Below are positions 29,368 to 38,507 of a stretch of DNA of 64,000 nt, one piece after another. This stretch comes from Hyphomicrobium_B sp001006785 (GTDB lineage: Bacteria; Pseudomonadota; Alphaproteobacteria; Rhizobiales; Hyphomicrobiaceae): positions 310,001 to 374,000 of the forward strand of contig NZ_CDHO01000002.1 of NCBI RefSeq assembly GCF_001006785.1, read 5' to 3'. Each line of letters starts with the position of its first letter. The stretch's first letter is position 1. The notes under the pieces are model-generated. The model did no database searches, was not told where the DNA came from, and worked only from the letters and a program-made list of their open reading frames with translations. The position numbers were made by a program, and so were the translations under genes.

Positions 29368-30312
29368 ATGACCACGCTTCTCATAACGCATCCGGCCTTT
29401 CTCAATCACGAAACCGGCGAGGGCCATCCCGAACGTCCCGACAGGATGCGTGCGATCGACAAGTTTTTGAGCGACGCCAGCTTTGCCAAATTGGATCGCA
29501 AGCTAGCGCCGTTGCGGGACGACGATCTGGACTTCGTCGCGCTGGCGCATCGGCAGGACTACGTGCAGGGGCTCAAGCGGTTCGCCGAAACGGTCAAGGA
29601 AGGCCAGCACCACATCGATGGCGACACGGTCGTGTCGCCCGGCAGTTGGGAAGCGGCACGCCGTGCCGTCGGTGCCGGGCTCGACGCCGTCGACCATGTC
29701 GTCAGCGGTGCGGCCGCTAACGCCTTTTGCCAGGTCCGCCCTCCGGGGCACCACGCCGAGAGCAATCTCGCGATGGGATTTTGTCTGTTCAACAACATCG
29801 CGGTCGCCGCGCACTATGCACGTGCGAAGCACGGCGTCGAACGCGTCGCGGTCGTCGATTTCGACGTCCATCACGGCAACGGCACGCAGGAAATATTCTG
29901 GTCGAACAAAAATTTGTTTTACGGTTCGACGCACCAGATGCCGCTATTTCCAGGAACTGGCGCATTGCAGGAGACGGGTGCCGGCAATATCTTCAACGCG
30001 CCCCTCAGGGCAGGCGACGGCCGCTATCATTTCGAGGAGGCGTTCCGAGATCGAATTCTGGCGCCGCTCCATAATTTTGCGCCAGACCTGATTATGATCT
30101 CGGCCGGATTCGACGGGCATCAGCGCGACCCGCTCGGCGGGCTGGAACTCGTCGAGGATGATTTTCGCTGGGCGACCGACGCGGTGGCGGAGGTCGCACG
30201 CCGTCATGCAAATGGCCGACTCGTATCGATTCTCGAGGGCGGGTATGATCTCAGGGGACTCGCGCAATCCGTCGCAGTACACGTCTCGGCGTTGATGCAG
30301 GCCGGCTCCTGA
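29368..30312 (+). CDS. Histone deacetylase family protein (acetoin-utilisation type)
   Basis: A 314-residue zinc amidohydrolase of the arginase/deacetylase fold. Motifs in order: HETGEGHPERPDRMRAI, QVRPPGHHAESNLAMGFCLFNNIAVAA (double His), VAVVDFDVHHGNGTQEIFW (zinc Asp and His), HQMPLFPGTGA, and SAGFDGHQRDPLGGL (second zinc Asp). It deacetylates a small molecule, polyamine or protein. It sits 37 bp after the HSDL2-like gene and 46 bp before xseB; this placement near xseB and dxs seems conserved in Rhizobiales as far as I recall. Confidence 0.93.
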   Translation: MTTLLITHPAFLNHETGEGHPERPDRMRAIDKFLSDASFAKLDRKLAPLRDDDLDFVALAHRQDYVQGLKRFAETVKEGQHHIDGDTVVSPGSWEAARRAVGAGLDAVDHVVSGAAANAFCQVRPPGHHAESNLAMGFCLFNNIAVAAHYARAKHGVERVAVVDFDVHHGNGTQEIFWSNKNLFYGSTHQMPLFPGTGALQETGAGNIFNAPLRAGDGRYHFEEAFRDRILAPLHNFAPDLIMISAGFDGHQRDPLGGLELVEDDFRWATDAVAEVARRHANGRLVSILEGGYDLRGLAQSVAVHVSALMQAGS

Positions 30313-30358
30313 GTAAAAGACGCTAACGCCAACACGATAGAGCCGCAGGGCAAAATTC

Positions 30359-30640
30359 ATGACCGAACCGAAAGTACCGGCCAAGACGCTCGACGACATC
30401 AAGGCGATGACGTTCGAGCGCGCGCTCAAAGAACTCGAAGCGATCGTCGGGCGGCTCGAACGTGGCGATGTCGATCTCGAGGAAAGCATCACGATTTATG
30501 AACGCGGCGAAGCGCTGCGCGATCATTGCGACCGCCTGCTGAAGGCGGCCGAAGCAAAAGTCGAAAAACTGACGTTGGGGGCCGACGGAACGCCGAAGGG
30601 AACGACCCCGCTAGACAAGGATAATGGCGCGCCATTTTGA
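30359..30640 (+). CDS. xseB: Exodeoxyribonuclease VII small subunit
   Basis: A 93-residue helical protein. The conserved core is MTFERALKELEAIVGRLERGDVDLEESITIYERGEALRDHCDRLLKAAEAKVEKL, the XseB signature, followed by an Asp/Thr/Pro tail. XseB multimers bind XseA to form exonuclease VII, which degrades single-stranded DNA. xseA is not in the window. A short palindrome around GGCGCGCC overlaps the end of the gene. dxs follows after 193 bp. Confidence 0.95.
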   Translation: MTEPKVPAKTLDDIKAMTFERALKELEAIVGRLERGDVDLEESITIYERGEALRDHCDRLLKAAEAKVEKLTLGADGTPKGTTPLDKDNGAPF

Positions 30641-30833
30641 GCTGCGACGTAAAAATTTCGCCCGCGCAGAGAATGTAGTACATAGTCCCGTGCGGCAAGC
30701 CCGCGCACTATTCATCTTGAGCGTCCGACCCGTTGGGGAGCGCACCGATCAGCGCTATGAACGGCATGAGCATCCGCTTGTTTCCCTCAGGTTGCGATGA
30801 TCGGCAGACTTTCCGTTAAGTTGGGATAATTCC

Positions 30834-32741
30834 GTGAGCAAGACACCGTTACTCGATCGCGTCGGGACACCTCACGAGCTTCGCCAGCTCGCTGAAGATC
30901 AGCTTCCGCAGCTGGCGGACGAATTGCGCGCGGAAATGATTGACGCCGTCTCGGTGACGGGCGGCCACTTGGGCGCAGGCCTTGGCGTCATCGAGCTGAC
31001 GGTCGCGCTCCATTGGATTTTCAACACGCCGGATGACCGTCTGATCTGGGACGTCGGACATCAGGCGTACCCGCACAAGATTCTGACGGGTCGGCGCGAT
31101 CGCATTCGCACGCTGCGTCAGCCAGGCGGGCTGTCGGGTTTTACGAAGCGCGATGAGAGTCCCTACGATCCATTCGGCGCCGCGCATTCCTCGACCTCGA
31201 TTTCGGCGGCGCTCGGCATGGCCGTCGCGCGTGACCTCAGCGGCGGCTCGAACAACGTCATCGCAGTGATCGGTGACGGCGCGATGAGCGCCGGCATGGC
31301 CTACGAAGCGATGAACAACGCAGGCGCGCGCAACGAACGCCTGATCGTCATCCTGAATGACAACGATATGTCGATCGCACCGCCCACCGGAGCGCTGTCG
31401 GCCTATCTCGCGCGCGCCACATCCAGCGGCACGTATTTGCATCTTCGCGATTACGCCAAGCAGTTGGCCAAGATGCTTCCGAAGCAATGGGAGCGCCGCG
31501 CCGCCCGCGTCGAAGAATACACCCGCCACATCTGGCAGGGCGGTGCATGGTTCGAAGAGCTTGGCTTCTATTACGTCGGCCCGATCGACGGTCACGACTT
31601 CAACCAGCTGCTTCCGGTTTTGAAAAACGTCCGCGATGCCGAGCAGGCGCCGATCCTCGTGCATGTCGTGACGAAGAAAGGCAAAGGCTACGCGCCGGCG
31701 GAAGCTGCCGACGACAAGTATCACGGCGTCAACAAATTCAACGTCGTCACCGGCGCGCAGGTCAAGCCGAAGCCCAACGCGCCGAGCTATACCAAGGTTT
31801 TCGCCGACAGCCTGATCGCGGAAGCGCGCAAGGACGATCGCATCGTCGCGATCACGGCGGCGATGCCGTCCGGCACGGGGCTCGATTATTTCGGCAAGGA
31901 ATTCCCTGAGCGGACGTTCGACGTCGGCATTGCGGAACAGCACGCGGTGACATTCGCAGCCGGGTTGGCGACGGAAGGCTACAAGCCGTTCGCGACGATC
32001 TATTCGACGTTCCTGCAGCGCGCCTACGATCAGGTCGTGCACGATGTCGCGATCCAGAAGCTGCCGGTGCGTTTCGCTCTCGATCGTGCCGGACTTGTCG
32101 GCGCCGATGGCGCGACGCATGCGGGCTCATTCGATATCTCCTATCTCGGTTGCCTGCCCGATTTCGTCATCATGGCGGCGGCGGACGAAGCCGAACTCGT
32201 TCACATGGTCGCGACGCAGGTCGCGATCGACGACCGGCCGAGCGCGTTGCGCTATCCGCGCGGCGAGGGCGTCGGCGTGGATCTGCCGCAATCGGGCGTC
32301 GCGCTCGAAATTGGCAAGGGGCGCATCATTCGCGAAGGCTCCAAGGTCGCGCTGCTCTCGCTCGGAACGCGGCTCGCGGAATGCCTGAAGGCGGCCGATC
32401 AGCTGCAATCGTTCGGGCTATCGACGACGGTCGCCGACGCGCGTTTCGCCAAGCCGCTGGATACGCGTCTGATCCGCGACCTCGCGCTCAATCATGAAGT
32501 GCTCGTGACGGTCGAGGAAGGCTCCGTTGGCGGCTTCGGCAGCTACGTTTTGCAGTTCCTCTCGGATGAAGGCTTGCTCGACCGTGGCCTGCGCGTGCGC
32601 ACCAAAGTGCTGCCCGACGTGTTCATCGATCACGGCAAGCCGGAAGTGATGTACGAAGATGCGGGTCTGAATGCGTCAGGAATCGTGAAAACGGTATTCG
32701 CCGCGCTCGGACGCGCAGACGTCGTCGGCGAGCGCGCGTAA
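30834..32741 (+). CDS. dxs: 1-deoxy-D-xylulose-5-phosphate synthase
   Basis: Dxs condenses pyruvate with glyceraldehyde 3-phosphate in the first step of the MEP isoprenoid pathway, using thiamine diphosphate. The 635-residue protein is full length. Visible features: VTGGHLGAGLGVIELTVALH, VGHQAYPHKILTGR, the ThDP motif GDGAMSAGMAYEAMNNA with LNDNDMSI, the transketolase pyrimidine domain with DVGIAEQHAVTFAAGLA, and DRAGLVGADGATHAG. The C-terminal domain begins near SKVALLSLGTRL. It ends in a shared bidirectional hairpin. Confidence 0.97.
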   Translation: MSKTPLLDRVGTPHELRQLAEDQLPQLADELRAEMIDAVSVTGGHLGAGLGVIELTVALHWIFNTPDDRLIWDVGHQAYPHKILTGRRDRIRTLRQPGGLSGFTKRDESPYDPFGAAHSSTSISAALGMAVARDLSGGSNNVIAVIGDGAMSAGMAYEAMNNAGARNERLIVILNDNDMSIAPPTGALSAYLARATSSGTYLHLRDYAKQLAKMLPKQWERRAARVEEYTRHIWQGGAWFEELGFYYVGPIDGHDFNQLLPVLKNVRDAEQAPILVHVVTKKGKGYAPAEAADDKYHGVNKFNVVTGAQVKPKPNAPSYTKVFADSLIAEARKDDRIVAITAAMPSGTGLDYFGKEFPERTFDVGIAEQHAVTFAAGLATEGYKPFATIYSTFLQRAYDQVVHDVAIQKLPVRFALDRAGLVGADGATHAGSFDISYLGCLPDFVIMAAADEAELVHMVATQVAIDDRPSALRYPRGEGVGVDLPQSGVALEIGKGRIIREGSKVALLSLGTRLAECLKAADQLQSFGLSTTVADARFAKPLDTRLIRDLALNHEVLVTVEEGSVGGFGSYVLQFLSDEGLLDRGLRVRTKVLPDVFIDHGKPEVMYEDAGLNASGIVKTVFAALGRADVVGERA

Positions 32742-32775
32742 CGCAATTCTTTTTCGTGGGATAAAAAGGCATGGA

Positions 32776-32800
32776 CGAAGCCCGGCAGCACCGGGCTTCG
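32776..32800. terminator. Bidirectional hairpin between dxs and the DUF4399 gene
   Basis: A perfect 10-bp stem (CGAAGCCCGG / CCGGGCTTCG) with loop CAGCA lies between the convergent stops at 32741 and 32808. On the reverse strand it is followed by a T-rich stretch (CCTTTTTATCC), so it works best for the DUF4399 gene and may also end dxs transcripts. Confidence 0.75.
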
Positions 32801-32807
32801 CTGGAAA

Positions 32808-33230
32808 TTACTGCACCGTGATGGTGACGACCGGAGACTCGACCGGCGGATCGGTCGGGATGTGGTTTTTATCGCCGAGCAGAAGCTGCAGCGTATGCTT
32901 GCCGGGCTTAAGCTCGACTATCGCTTCCGTCTGTCCCTTGCCGTAATGGACGTGATGCTCGTCCTTGGGGATCGCGGAATTCAAATCCGGAATGGCGGAA
33001 TCGATGAGCAGATGATGATGCCCGCTGTTAGGATTGTCGGTGCCGGCCGGTGCGATCTCGACGCCTTCGGCGCCGAATTTCACGGTGACGGGACTGGTAA
33101 CTGTCGCGCCATCCGCCGGTTCGATGATAAACACCTTGGCCCCCGGGGGTGCCGGCGTGCGTTCGCCATCCGCCAATGCGCTTATAGGGAATGCCAATGC
33201 AAGAATTGCGCTGGCAAATACGAGTCTCAT
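32808..33230 (-). CDS. DUF4399 domain secreted protein
   Basis: A 140-residue protein with a signal peptide (MRLVFASAILALAFPISALADG). The rest is the DUF4399 domain: VFIIEPADGATVTSPVTVKFGAEGVEIAPAG, the histidine-rich GHHHLLID, EHHVHYGKGQTEAIVELKPGKHTLQLLLGDKNHIP. The fold is beta-sandwich-like and the domain is unassigned. The histidines suggest possible metal binding but this is only suggestive. GGGAAACTC precedes the ATG. It is divergent from tlyA. Confidence 0.88.
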   Translation of the reverse strand: MRLVFASAILALAFPISALADGERTPAPPGAKVFIIEPADGATVTSPVTVKFGAEGVEIAPAGTDNPNSGHHHLLIDSAIPDLNSAIPKDEHHVHYGKGQTEAIVELKPGKHTLQLLLGDKNHIPTDPPVESPVVTITVQ

Positions 33231-33308
33231 GAGTTTCCCTCCAATTTCAGATACGGCTAAGTGGGAAGCAATCCAGCTATAATCAATGATGCAAACATCG
33301 GCAAATAT

Positions 33309-34040
33309 ATGCGGCTTGATTTGGCACTCGTAGCGCGCGGACTGGCGCCGTCGCGTGCGCGCGCACAAGATCTGATCCGGCGGGGCTTCGTCAGCGTTGC
33401 GGGTGAGCCGTGCCGTAAGCCCGCGATGGACGTTGCAGAGCCGGAGATCGTCGAAGTCTCGAAGGATGCTCCCGGCTACGTATCGCGCGGAGCCGAAAAG
33501 CTCGCTGCGGCTCTCGATCAGTTCGGATTTGATGCGACGGGCGTTGTTGCGCTCGATGTCGGCGCATCGACCGGAGGTTTCACGCAGGTTTTGCTCGAAC
33601 GCGGCGCGGCACAGGTCTTCGCCGTCGACGTTGGCAGCGCGCAGTTGCATGACGATGTGAAATCCGACGCGCGCGTCGTGTCGCTCGAGAACTGCGATGC
33701 TCGCACTCTGACCCGCGAGCATGTTCCGGCTCCCGTCGGAGCCGTCGTCATCGACGTCAGCTTTATTTCCGCGACAAAAGTTTTGGGCCACGTCTTGCCG
33801 CTTGCTGCCTCCGGTGCGTGGCTCGTTGTGTTGGTCAAGCCGCAGTTCGAGGTCGGGCGCGAGCGCGTTGGCGGCGGCGGCATCGTTCGCGATGAAGCGG
33901 CGCGTCGTGACGCTGTCGATTCCGTTCGCGCCTGGCTTCAGCAACAGCCCGGCTGGCGCGTCATCGGCGAGATGGAATCTCCAATCTCTGGGGGTTCCGG
34001 CAACATCGAATTTCTGATCGGAGCGCGCCGCGATGTCTGA
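33309..34040 (+). CDS. TlyA family rRNA (cytidine-2'-O)-methyltransferase
   Basis: A 243-residue protein with an N-terminal S4 RNA-binding domain (MRLDLALVARGLAPSRARAQDLIRRGFVSVAGEP) and a C-terminal FtsJ-like methyltransferase (VVALDVGASTGGFTQVLLERGAAQVFAVDVG, then IDVSFIS and VVLVKPQFEVGR). TlyA proteins methylate 16S/23S rRNA ribose and some are called haemolysins. The ATG at 33309 is preferred to an upstream start at 33261. It overlaps the next methyltransferase gene by eight bases. Confidence 0.92.
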   Translation: MRLDLALVARGLAPSRARAQDLIRRGFVSVAGEPCRKPAMDVAEPEIVEVSKDAPGYVSRGAEKLAAALDQFGFDATGVVALDVGASTGGFTQVLLERGAAQVFAVDVGSAQLHDDVKSDARVVSLENCDARTLTREHVPAPVGAVVIDVSFISATKVLGHVLPLAASGAWLVVLVKPQFEVGRERVGGGGIVRDEAARRDAVDSVRAWLQQQPGWRVIGEMESPISGGSGNIEFLIGARRDV

Positions 34041-35262
34041 CGAGTGCGAGCTACTGATCACACGACTTGGCGCGCAGGGCGACGGCGTCGCCGAAACCAC
34101 CGGCGCACCTGTGTTCGTGCCGTTCGCGCTGCCAGGCGAGCGTGTGATTGCCGATGTCGATGGTGCGCGCGGGCGCTTGCTCCGCGTCCTGCAGCCAAGT
34201 CCGGATCGTATCGAGCCGGTTTGCCGCCATTTCGGAACCTGCGGCGGCTGCGTCGTACAGCATATGTCGTCGAACGTTTATCGTGCGTGGAAGCGCGATC
34301 TCGTCGTCTCCGCGTTCGCGGCGCGCGGGCTCGATGTGACTGTCGGCGATCTCGTCGAGCCGGGCGGCAAACGACGCCGTGCGGTCCTGTCCGCCGAACG
34401 CAGCGACAACGGCGTCGCGATCGGATTTCATGAAGCCCAGTCGCATGCGCTGGTCGCGATCACGGAGTGCCCCGTTCTCGATCCGAAGATCGTCGCCGCG
34501 ATTCCGGCACTCAAAACGCTGATAGCCCCGCTGATATCCAAGCTCGGCGCGCGCCTGACCGTAACAGCCACGAAGTCGGGTCTCGACGTGCTGCTCGATG
34601 GGATCGAGCGCAAGCTGACGCCCGATGTTCGTAGCCGGCTGGCGTCGGAAGCCAGCGCTTTGCAACTCGCGCGGCTCGCCATCGGCAACGATGTCGTCGT
34701 CGAGACGTTGCCGCCGTTTCTCACATTCGCCACCACCGACGTGGTTTTGTCGCCAGGATGTTTCGTGCAGGCCGTCGCCGAAGCCGAGACCGAGATGGCG
34801 CGAAGAATTCTCGTCGCCGTCGGCAAAGTGAAATCCGTCGCGGATTTATTCTGCGGCGTGGGTGCCTTCACGTTTCCGCTCGCAGCCCGCGCGAAAGTTC
34901 TGGCCTTCGATGGTAATCAGCCGGCCATTGCGGCGCTCAACGCAGCGGCAAAAAAAGCGACGGGCTTGAAGCCGATTACCGCGCGCGTGCGCGATCTCTT
35001 TCGCGAGCCGTTGTCGCCGCTGGAACTCAACGAGCACGATGCCATCGTTTTCGATCCGCCGCGCGCCGGAGCCGAAGCACAGGCGCAGCGGCTTGCAAGG
35101 TCGAAGGTCAAAACCGTCGTCGCGGCCTCATGCAATCCGGCGACACTGGCGCGCGATGCGCGGCATCTCGTCGACGGCGGCTACAAAATCGAATCCGTAA
35201 CGCCGATCGACCAGTTCGTTTATTCCGCACACGTCGAAGTCGTCGCCGTCTTCCGGCGCTAG
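34033..35262 (+). CDS. 23S rRNA/tRNA m5U methyltransferase, TrmA/RlmD-like
   Basis: A 409-residue class I SAM RNA methyltransferase. An N-terminal TRAM-like domain is followed by iron-sulfur-type cysteines (Cys64, Cys70, Cys73 and Cys146), then the SAM domain VADLFCGVGAFTFPLAARAKVLAFDGN, FDPPRAGAEAQ and the catalytic cysteine Cys367 in AASCNPATLARDA. The family forms 5-methyluridine in tRNA or 23S rRNA. The gene begins eight bases inside the tlyA end, so the two RNA modification genes are translationally coupled. Confidence 0.92.
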   Translation: MSDECELLITRLGAQGDGVAETTGAPVFVPFALPGERVIADVDGARGRLLRVLQPSPDRIEPVCRHFGTCGGCVVQHMSSNVYRAWKRDLVVSAFAARGLDVTVGDLVEPGGKRRRAVLSAERSDNGVAIGFHEAQSHALVAITECPVLDPKIVAAIPALKTLIAPLISKLGARLTVTATKSGLDVLLDGIERKLTPDVRSRLASEASALQLARLAIGNDVVVETLPPFLTFATTDVVLSPGCFVQAVAEAETEMARRILVAVGKVKSVADLFCGVGAFTFPLAARAKVLAFDGNQPAIAALNAAAKKATGLKPITARVRDLFREPLSPLELNEHDAIVFDPPRAGAEAQAQRLARSKVKTVVAASCNPATLARDARHLVDGGYKIESVTPIDQFVYSAHVEVVAVFRR

Positions 35263-35305
35263 GCAAGGCGCAATGCGTTAGCGAGGCCGCAATTCAGCGA
35301 AAAGC

Positions 35306-36394
35306 TTAACGGCCCGTCTGGCCGCGATGGCGCAGGAAGTGATCGGCGAGCACGATCGCCATCATCGCTTCGCCGACGGGAACGGCGCGAATGCCAACGC
35401 ACGGATCGTGGCGGCCCTTCGTGATGATCTCGGTATCGTGGCCCTGCTTGTCGATGGTCTTGCGCGGCGCCAGGATCGACGACGTCGGCTTGACGGCGAA
35501 GCGGCAGACGATCGGCTGCCCTGTCGAGATGCCGCCAAGTATGCCGCCCGCATGGTTCGACAAGAAGTTCGGCTTGCCGTCGTTGCCGATGCGGATTTCG
35601 TCGGCGTTCTCTTCGCCAGTCAGTTCGGCGGCCGACATGCCCGCACCGATCTCGACGCCTTTGACGGCATTGATCGACATCATCGCGCTGGCGAGATCCT
35701 GATCGAGTTTGCCGTAGAGTGGTGCGCCCCAGCCCGTGGGCACGCCTTCCGCCACGACTTCGATGATCGCGCCGACGGACGAACCGGCCTTGCGGACCTT
35801 GTCGAGATACTCGGTCCAAGTCTCCACGGCTTTCCGATCCGGAGAGAAGAACGGATTGTTCGCGATCTCGTCCCAATTCCAGTTCGCGCGATCGACTTTG
35901 TGCGGGCCGACCTGAACGAGCGCGCCTCGGATCGTCACGCCGCCGAGAACCTTGCGCGCGACGGCCCCAGCCGCAACGCGCGATGCCGTCTCACGCGCCG
36001 ACGAACGTCCGCCGCCGCGATAATCGCGGATGCCGTACTTCGCATCGTAGGTGAAATCGGCGTGCCCCGGACGATACTTGTCTTTGATGTCGCCGTAGTC
36101 CTTGGAGCGCTGATCCGTGTTCTGGATTTCGAGCGCGATCGGCGTGCCGGTGGTGACCTGTCGGCCCGAGGTATCGTTGAAAACGCCCGACAGGATTTTC
36201 ACCGCGTCGGCTTCCTGGCGCTGTGTCGTGAAGCGCGACTGCCCCGGCCGCCTGCGGTCGAGATGAACCTGGATGTCGGCCTCGTCGAGCGCCACGCCGG
36301 GCGGGCAGCCGTCGACGACCGCACCGATGGCGGGGCCGTGGCTTTCGCCCCACGTCGTTACGCGAAAGAGGTGGCCGAAGGTGTTGTGAGACAT
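35306..36394 (-). CDS. aroC: Chorismate synthase
   Basis: AroC converts EPSP to chorismate using reduced FMN, the last step of the shikimate pathway. The 362-residue protein has all three family signatures: GESHGPAIGAVVDGCPPG near the start, IRDYRGGGRSSARETASRVAAGAVARKVL in the middle, and RFAVKPTSSI with RHDPCVGIRAVPVGEAMMAIVLADHFL near the end. The ATG at 36394 (MSHNTFGH) is chosen; the frame extends further upstream without protein-like composition. It converges with the TrmA-like gene. Confidence 0.96.
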   Translation of the reverse strand: MSHNTFGHLFRVTTWGESHGPAIGAVVDGCPPGVALDEADIQVHLDRRRPGQSRFTTQRQEADAVKILSGVFNDTSGRQVTTGTPIALEIQNTDQRSKDYGDIKDKYRPGHADFTYDAKYGIRDYRGGGRSSARETASRVAAGAVARKVLGGVTIRGALVQVGPHKVDRANWNWDEIANNPFFSPDRKAVETWTEYLDKVRKAGSSVGAIIEVVAEGVPTGWGAPLYGKLDQDLASAMMSINAVKGVEIGAGMSAAELTGEENADEIRIGNDGKPNFLSNHAGGILGGISTGQPIVCRFAVKPTSSILAPRKTIDKQGHDTEIITKGRHDPCVGIRAVPVGEAMMAIVLADHFLRHRGQTGR

Positions 36395-36871
36395 CGCCTG
36401 ATCATTCGCTCGAATGGTGAGCCCGGCCGCGCATCGACAGCGATGGCACTGCAACAATTGTGTTGCCGGGTTGCGTCACAATCTTTCTTAGGAGCGGCGG
36501 CGAAAGGCGGCAAGCCCGCATCACCGGTAAAGCGCGTGACAAGTCTCCGCGACGCAGATTAACTCCGCCACAGTGCGCGTTCGCCACCCTTTTTCGCCAA
36601 GCGCGAGAAGGGCTGGCGGCAGCCGTAGCTTTGTATTCGCTTTGATCTGCAACCCGACCGAGCACGTGATTGCTGCCTGACTGCAGCCCGCGTCGCATCG
36701 AAAGATCGGACGTTTCGGACGTCGCGAAACGCACTCTCGTAGCGCGTTTAAAAGACCGTTCCTCCCGGACTGGAGCATCCGCGGTCGAGGGGTCTTTCAG
36801 CATGCATCCGTCAACGGATGCCGAAGAGCCGGGGAGCCGCTTCTCCGGCTCTTTTGCGTTTCAAGCGCTGA
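36395..36871. other. Gene-free stretch with tandem hairpins (possible small RNA)
   Basis: About 477 bp without a convincing protein. Short open frames exist but have no ribosome site or protein-like composition. Near its right end are two consecutive hairpins on the + strand, the second with a T-run. No + strand gene is nearby to use that terminator, so a + strand small RNA of up to about 200 nt is possible. I recognise no Rfam family by eye. Confidence 0.4.
36804..36855 (+). terminator. Tandem hairpins with T-run, orphan terminator on + strand
   Basis: Hairpin one is GCATCCG-TCAA-CGGATGC (perfect 7-bp stem with a tetraloop). Hairpin two pairs AAGAGCC with GGCTCTT and, after a GG bulge, GGAG with CTCC, and is followed by TTTT. 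On the reverse strand the T-run is absent, so it does not fit the flanking histidine-phosphatase gene (which ends at 36872) as well as it fits a + strand transcript. Confidence 0.55.
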
Positions 36872-37486
36872 CTAGAGCCAGTTCATGACGCCGTCGCGCA
36901 GAACCAGGATTTTGTCCTGCGGCACCTCAAGAAATGGCACGAGGCCGGGATCGGTGCCGAGGACTGCGCCGCGCGCGACGCGGCTGACGCCGCCGTGCGT
37001 GACGGCAACGGTGTCGCGTTCCAGACCTTCGATCCAGATTGCGATGCGTGCCTGCAATTCCGCGTAGCTTTCGCCGCCAGTCGGTTGCCAGCCGAAGGGA
37101 TCGGACGCTTTGGCCGCGACGCCGTCGGGGTCTTTAGCGGACAGCTCGGAGGCCAATTCGCCTTCCCAGTGGCCGTAGCTCAGCTCTCGGATGGTCGCGT
37201 CGGTACGGTACCCATCGATATCGAGGCCGAGAGCCGCGCGCATGAGCTGCATCGTCTCGATGGCACGTCCAAGCGGGCTCGAAACGAAATCCGCGGCGGC
37301 GATGCCGGGGAGCCGCGCTTTCAAGGCGTCGCCCTGACGCCGTGCCTGCGCCCGGCCGATGTCGTTCAACGGAATGTCGCGCTGGCCCTGATAGCGCGCA
37401 TCCCGGTTCCAGTCGGTCTGGCCGTGTCGGATGAGATAGAGCGTCAGCCCCGGCTTTAAACGTGCCGTCGCAACGCGGTCGCTCAA
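36872..37486 (-). CDS. Histidine phosphatase family protein
   Basis: A 204-residue phosphoglycerate-mutase-like phosphatase. The phosphorylated histidine is in LYLIRHGQTDWNRDARYQGQRDIPLNDIGRAQA (Arg20, His21), with SSPLGRAIETM, RELSYGHWEGE and the second histidine in VAVTHGGVSR. Substrates range from phosphoglycerate to various sugar or nucleotide phosphates and cannot be read here. It is coupled to fabI by an ATGA overlap (fabI stop / own start), which is unusual enough to suggest co-expression with fatty-acid synthesis. Confidence 0.92.
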   Translation of the reverse strand: MSDRVATARLKPGLTLYLIRHGQTDWNRDARYQGQRDIPLNDIGRAQARRQGDALKARLPGIAAADFVSSPLGRAIETMQLMRAALGLDIDGYRTDATIRELSYGHWEGELASELSAKDPDGVAAKASDPFGWQPTGGESYAELQARIAIWIEGLERDTVAVTHGGVSRVARGAVLGTDPGLVPFLEVPQDKILVLRDGVMNWL

Positions 37487-38334
37487 GTCTCGTCGCTCTT
37501 CACGACCGAGATGTCGGGAGCGTCCTCGTTCTTCATGCCCTGGATGTGATAGCCGCTGTCGACATGATGAACTTCGCCCGTCACGCCGCGCGACATATCG
37601 GAAAGGAGATAGAGGCCCGCGCCTCCCACATCCTCGATCGAGACGTTGCGGCGCAGCGCCGAGTTATATTCGTTCCAGCGCAGGATGTAGCGGAAGTCGG
37701 CGATGCCGGCCGCGGCCAGCGTCTTGATCGGGCCAGCTGAGATCGCGTTGACGCGAATGTTGTTGCGGCCGAGGTCGGCCGCGAGATAGCGCACACTCGC
37801 TTCCAGAGCCGCCTTCGCGACGCCCATGACGTTATAGTGCGGCATGACTTTTTCGGCGCCGTAATAGGTGAGCGTCAGCAGCGATCCGCCGTTCGGCATC
37901 AGCTTCTCGGCGCGCTGGGCGAGCGCGGTGAACGAGAAGCACGAGATCAGCATGCTCTGCGTGAAGTTCTTTTCCGTGGTGTCGACGTAGCGCCCGTCGA
38001 GCTCGTTCTTGTCGGAGAAAGCAATGGCGTGAACGAGGAAGTCGAGTTCGCCCCATTCCTTTTTCAGCGTCTCGAAGACGGCGTCGATCGACGACGCGTC
38101 GGTCACGTCGCACGGCAGCACCAGCTTCGTGCCGAGGTCGGCCGCGAGTGGCTCGACCCGCTTCTTCAGCGCGTCGCCCTGATACGTCAGTGCGATCTCG
38201 GCGCCCTGCGATGCGCAGGCCTTGGCGATGCCCCAGGCAATCGACCGGTTGTTGGCGACGCCCATGACCAAACCGCGTTTACCTGCCATCAATTGGCCAG
38301 CGGCTGCGGACGTGTTCGCCTGTGACCCCGCCAT
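37483..38334 (-). CDS. fabI: Enoyl-[acyl-carrier-protein] reductase (NADH)
   Basis: FabI reduces trans-2-enoyl-ACP in the last step of each fatty-acid elongation cycle. The 283-residue protein has the FabI-specific nucleotide loop (GKRGLVMGVANNRSIAWGIAKACASQGAEIALTY) and the Tyr-x6-Lys active site YNVMGVAKAALEASVRYLAADLG. GPIKTLAAAGI is the usual substrate-loop segment. It is the likely triclosan/isoniazid-type target. AAGGA lies about ten bases before the ATG. It heads a two-gene unit with the phosphatase. Confidence 0.95.
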   Translation of the reverse strand: MAGSQANTSAAAGQLMAGKRGLVMGVANNRSIAWGIAKACASQGAEIALTYQGDALKKRVEPLAADLGTKLVLPCDVTDASSIDAVFETLKKEWGELDFLVHAIAFSDKNELDGRYVDTTEKNFTQSMLISCFSFTALAQRAEKLMPNGGSLLTLTYYGAEKVMPHYNVMGVAKAALEASVRYLAADLGRNNIRVNAISAGPIKTLAAAGIADFRYILRWNEYNSALRRNVSIEDVGGAGLYLLSDMSRGVTGEVHHVDSGYHIQGMKNEDAPDISVVKSDET

Positions 38335-38507
38335 GGGTTCAAATTCCTTGAATTATTTCTGATGGGTGTTGGGCTGGCGCGCATCCTACACAAATGCGTT
38401 TGCCGGTCCAGATGGCGGGGCGGCATACATGCGCGGCGATTGGACCGGGGCGGGAACGTCGAAAACGCTCCCGCCAGATCTCGTAAGCTGCGGAAGTAAA
38501 AGTACTT

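Noticed and set aside
36670..36888. A 72-codon + strand frame in the aroC-phosphatase gap
   Set aside because: It runs through both hairpins at 36804-36855 and into the neighbouring gene, has no ribosome site, and has no recognisable composition.
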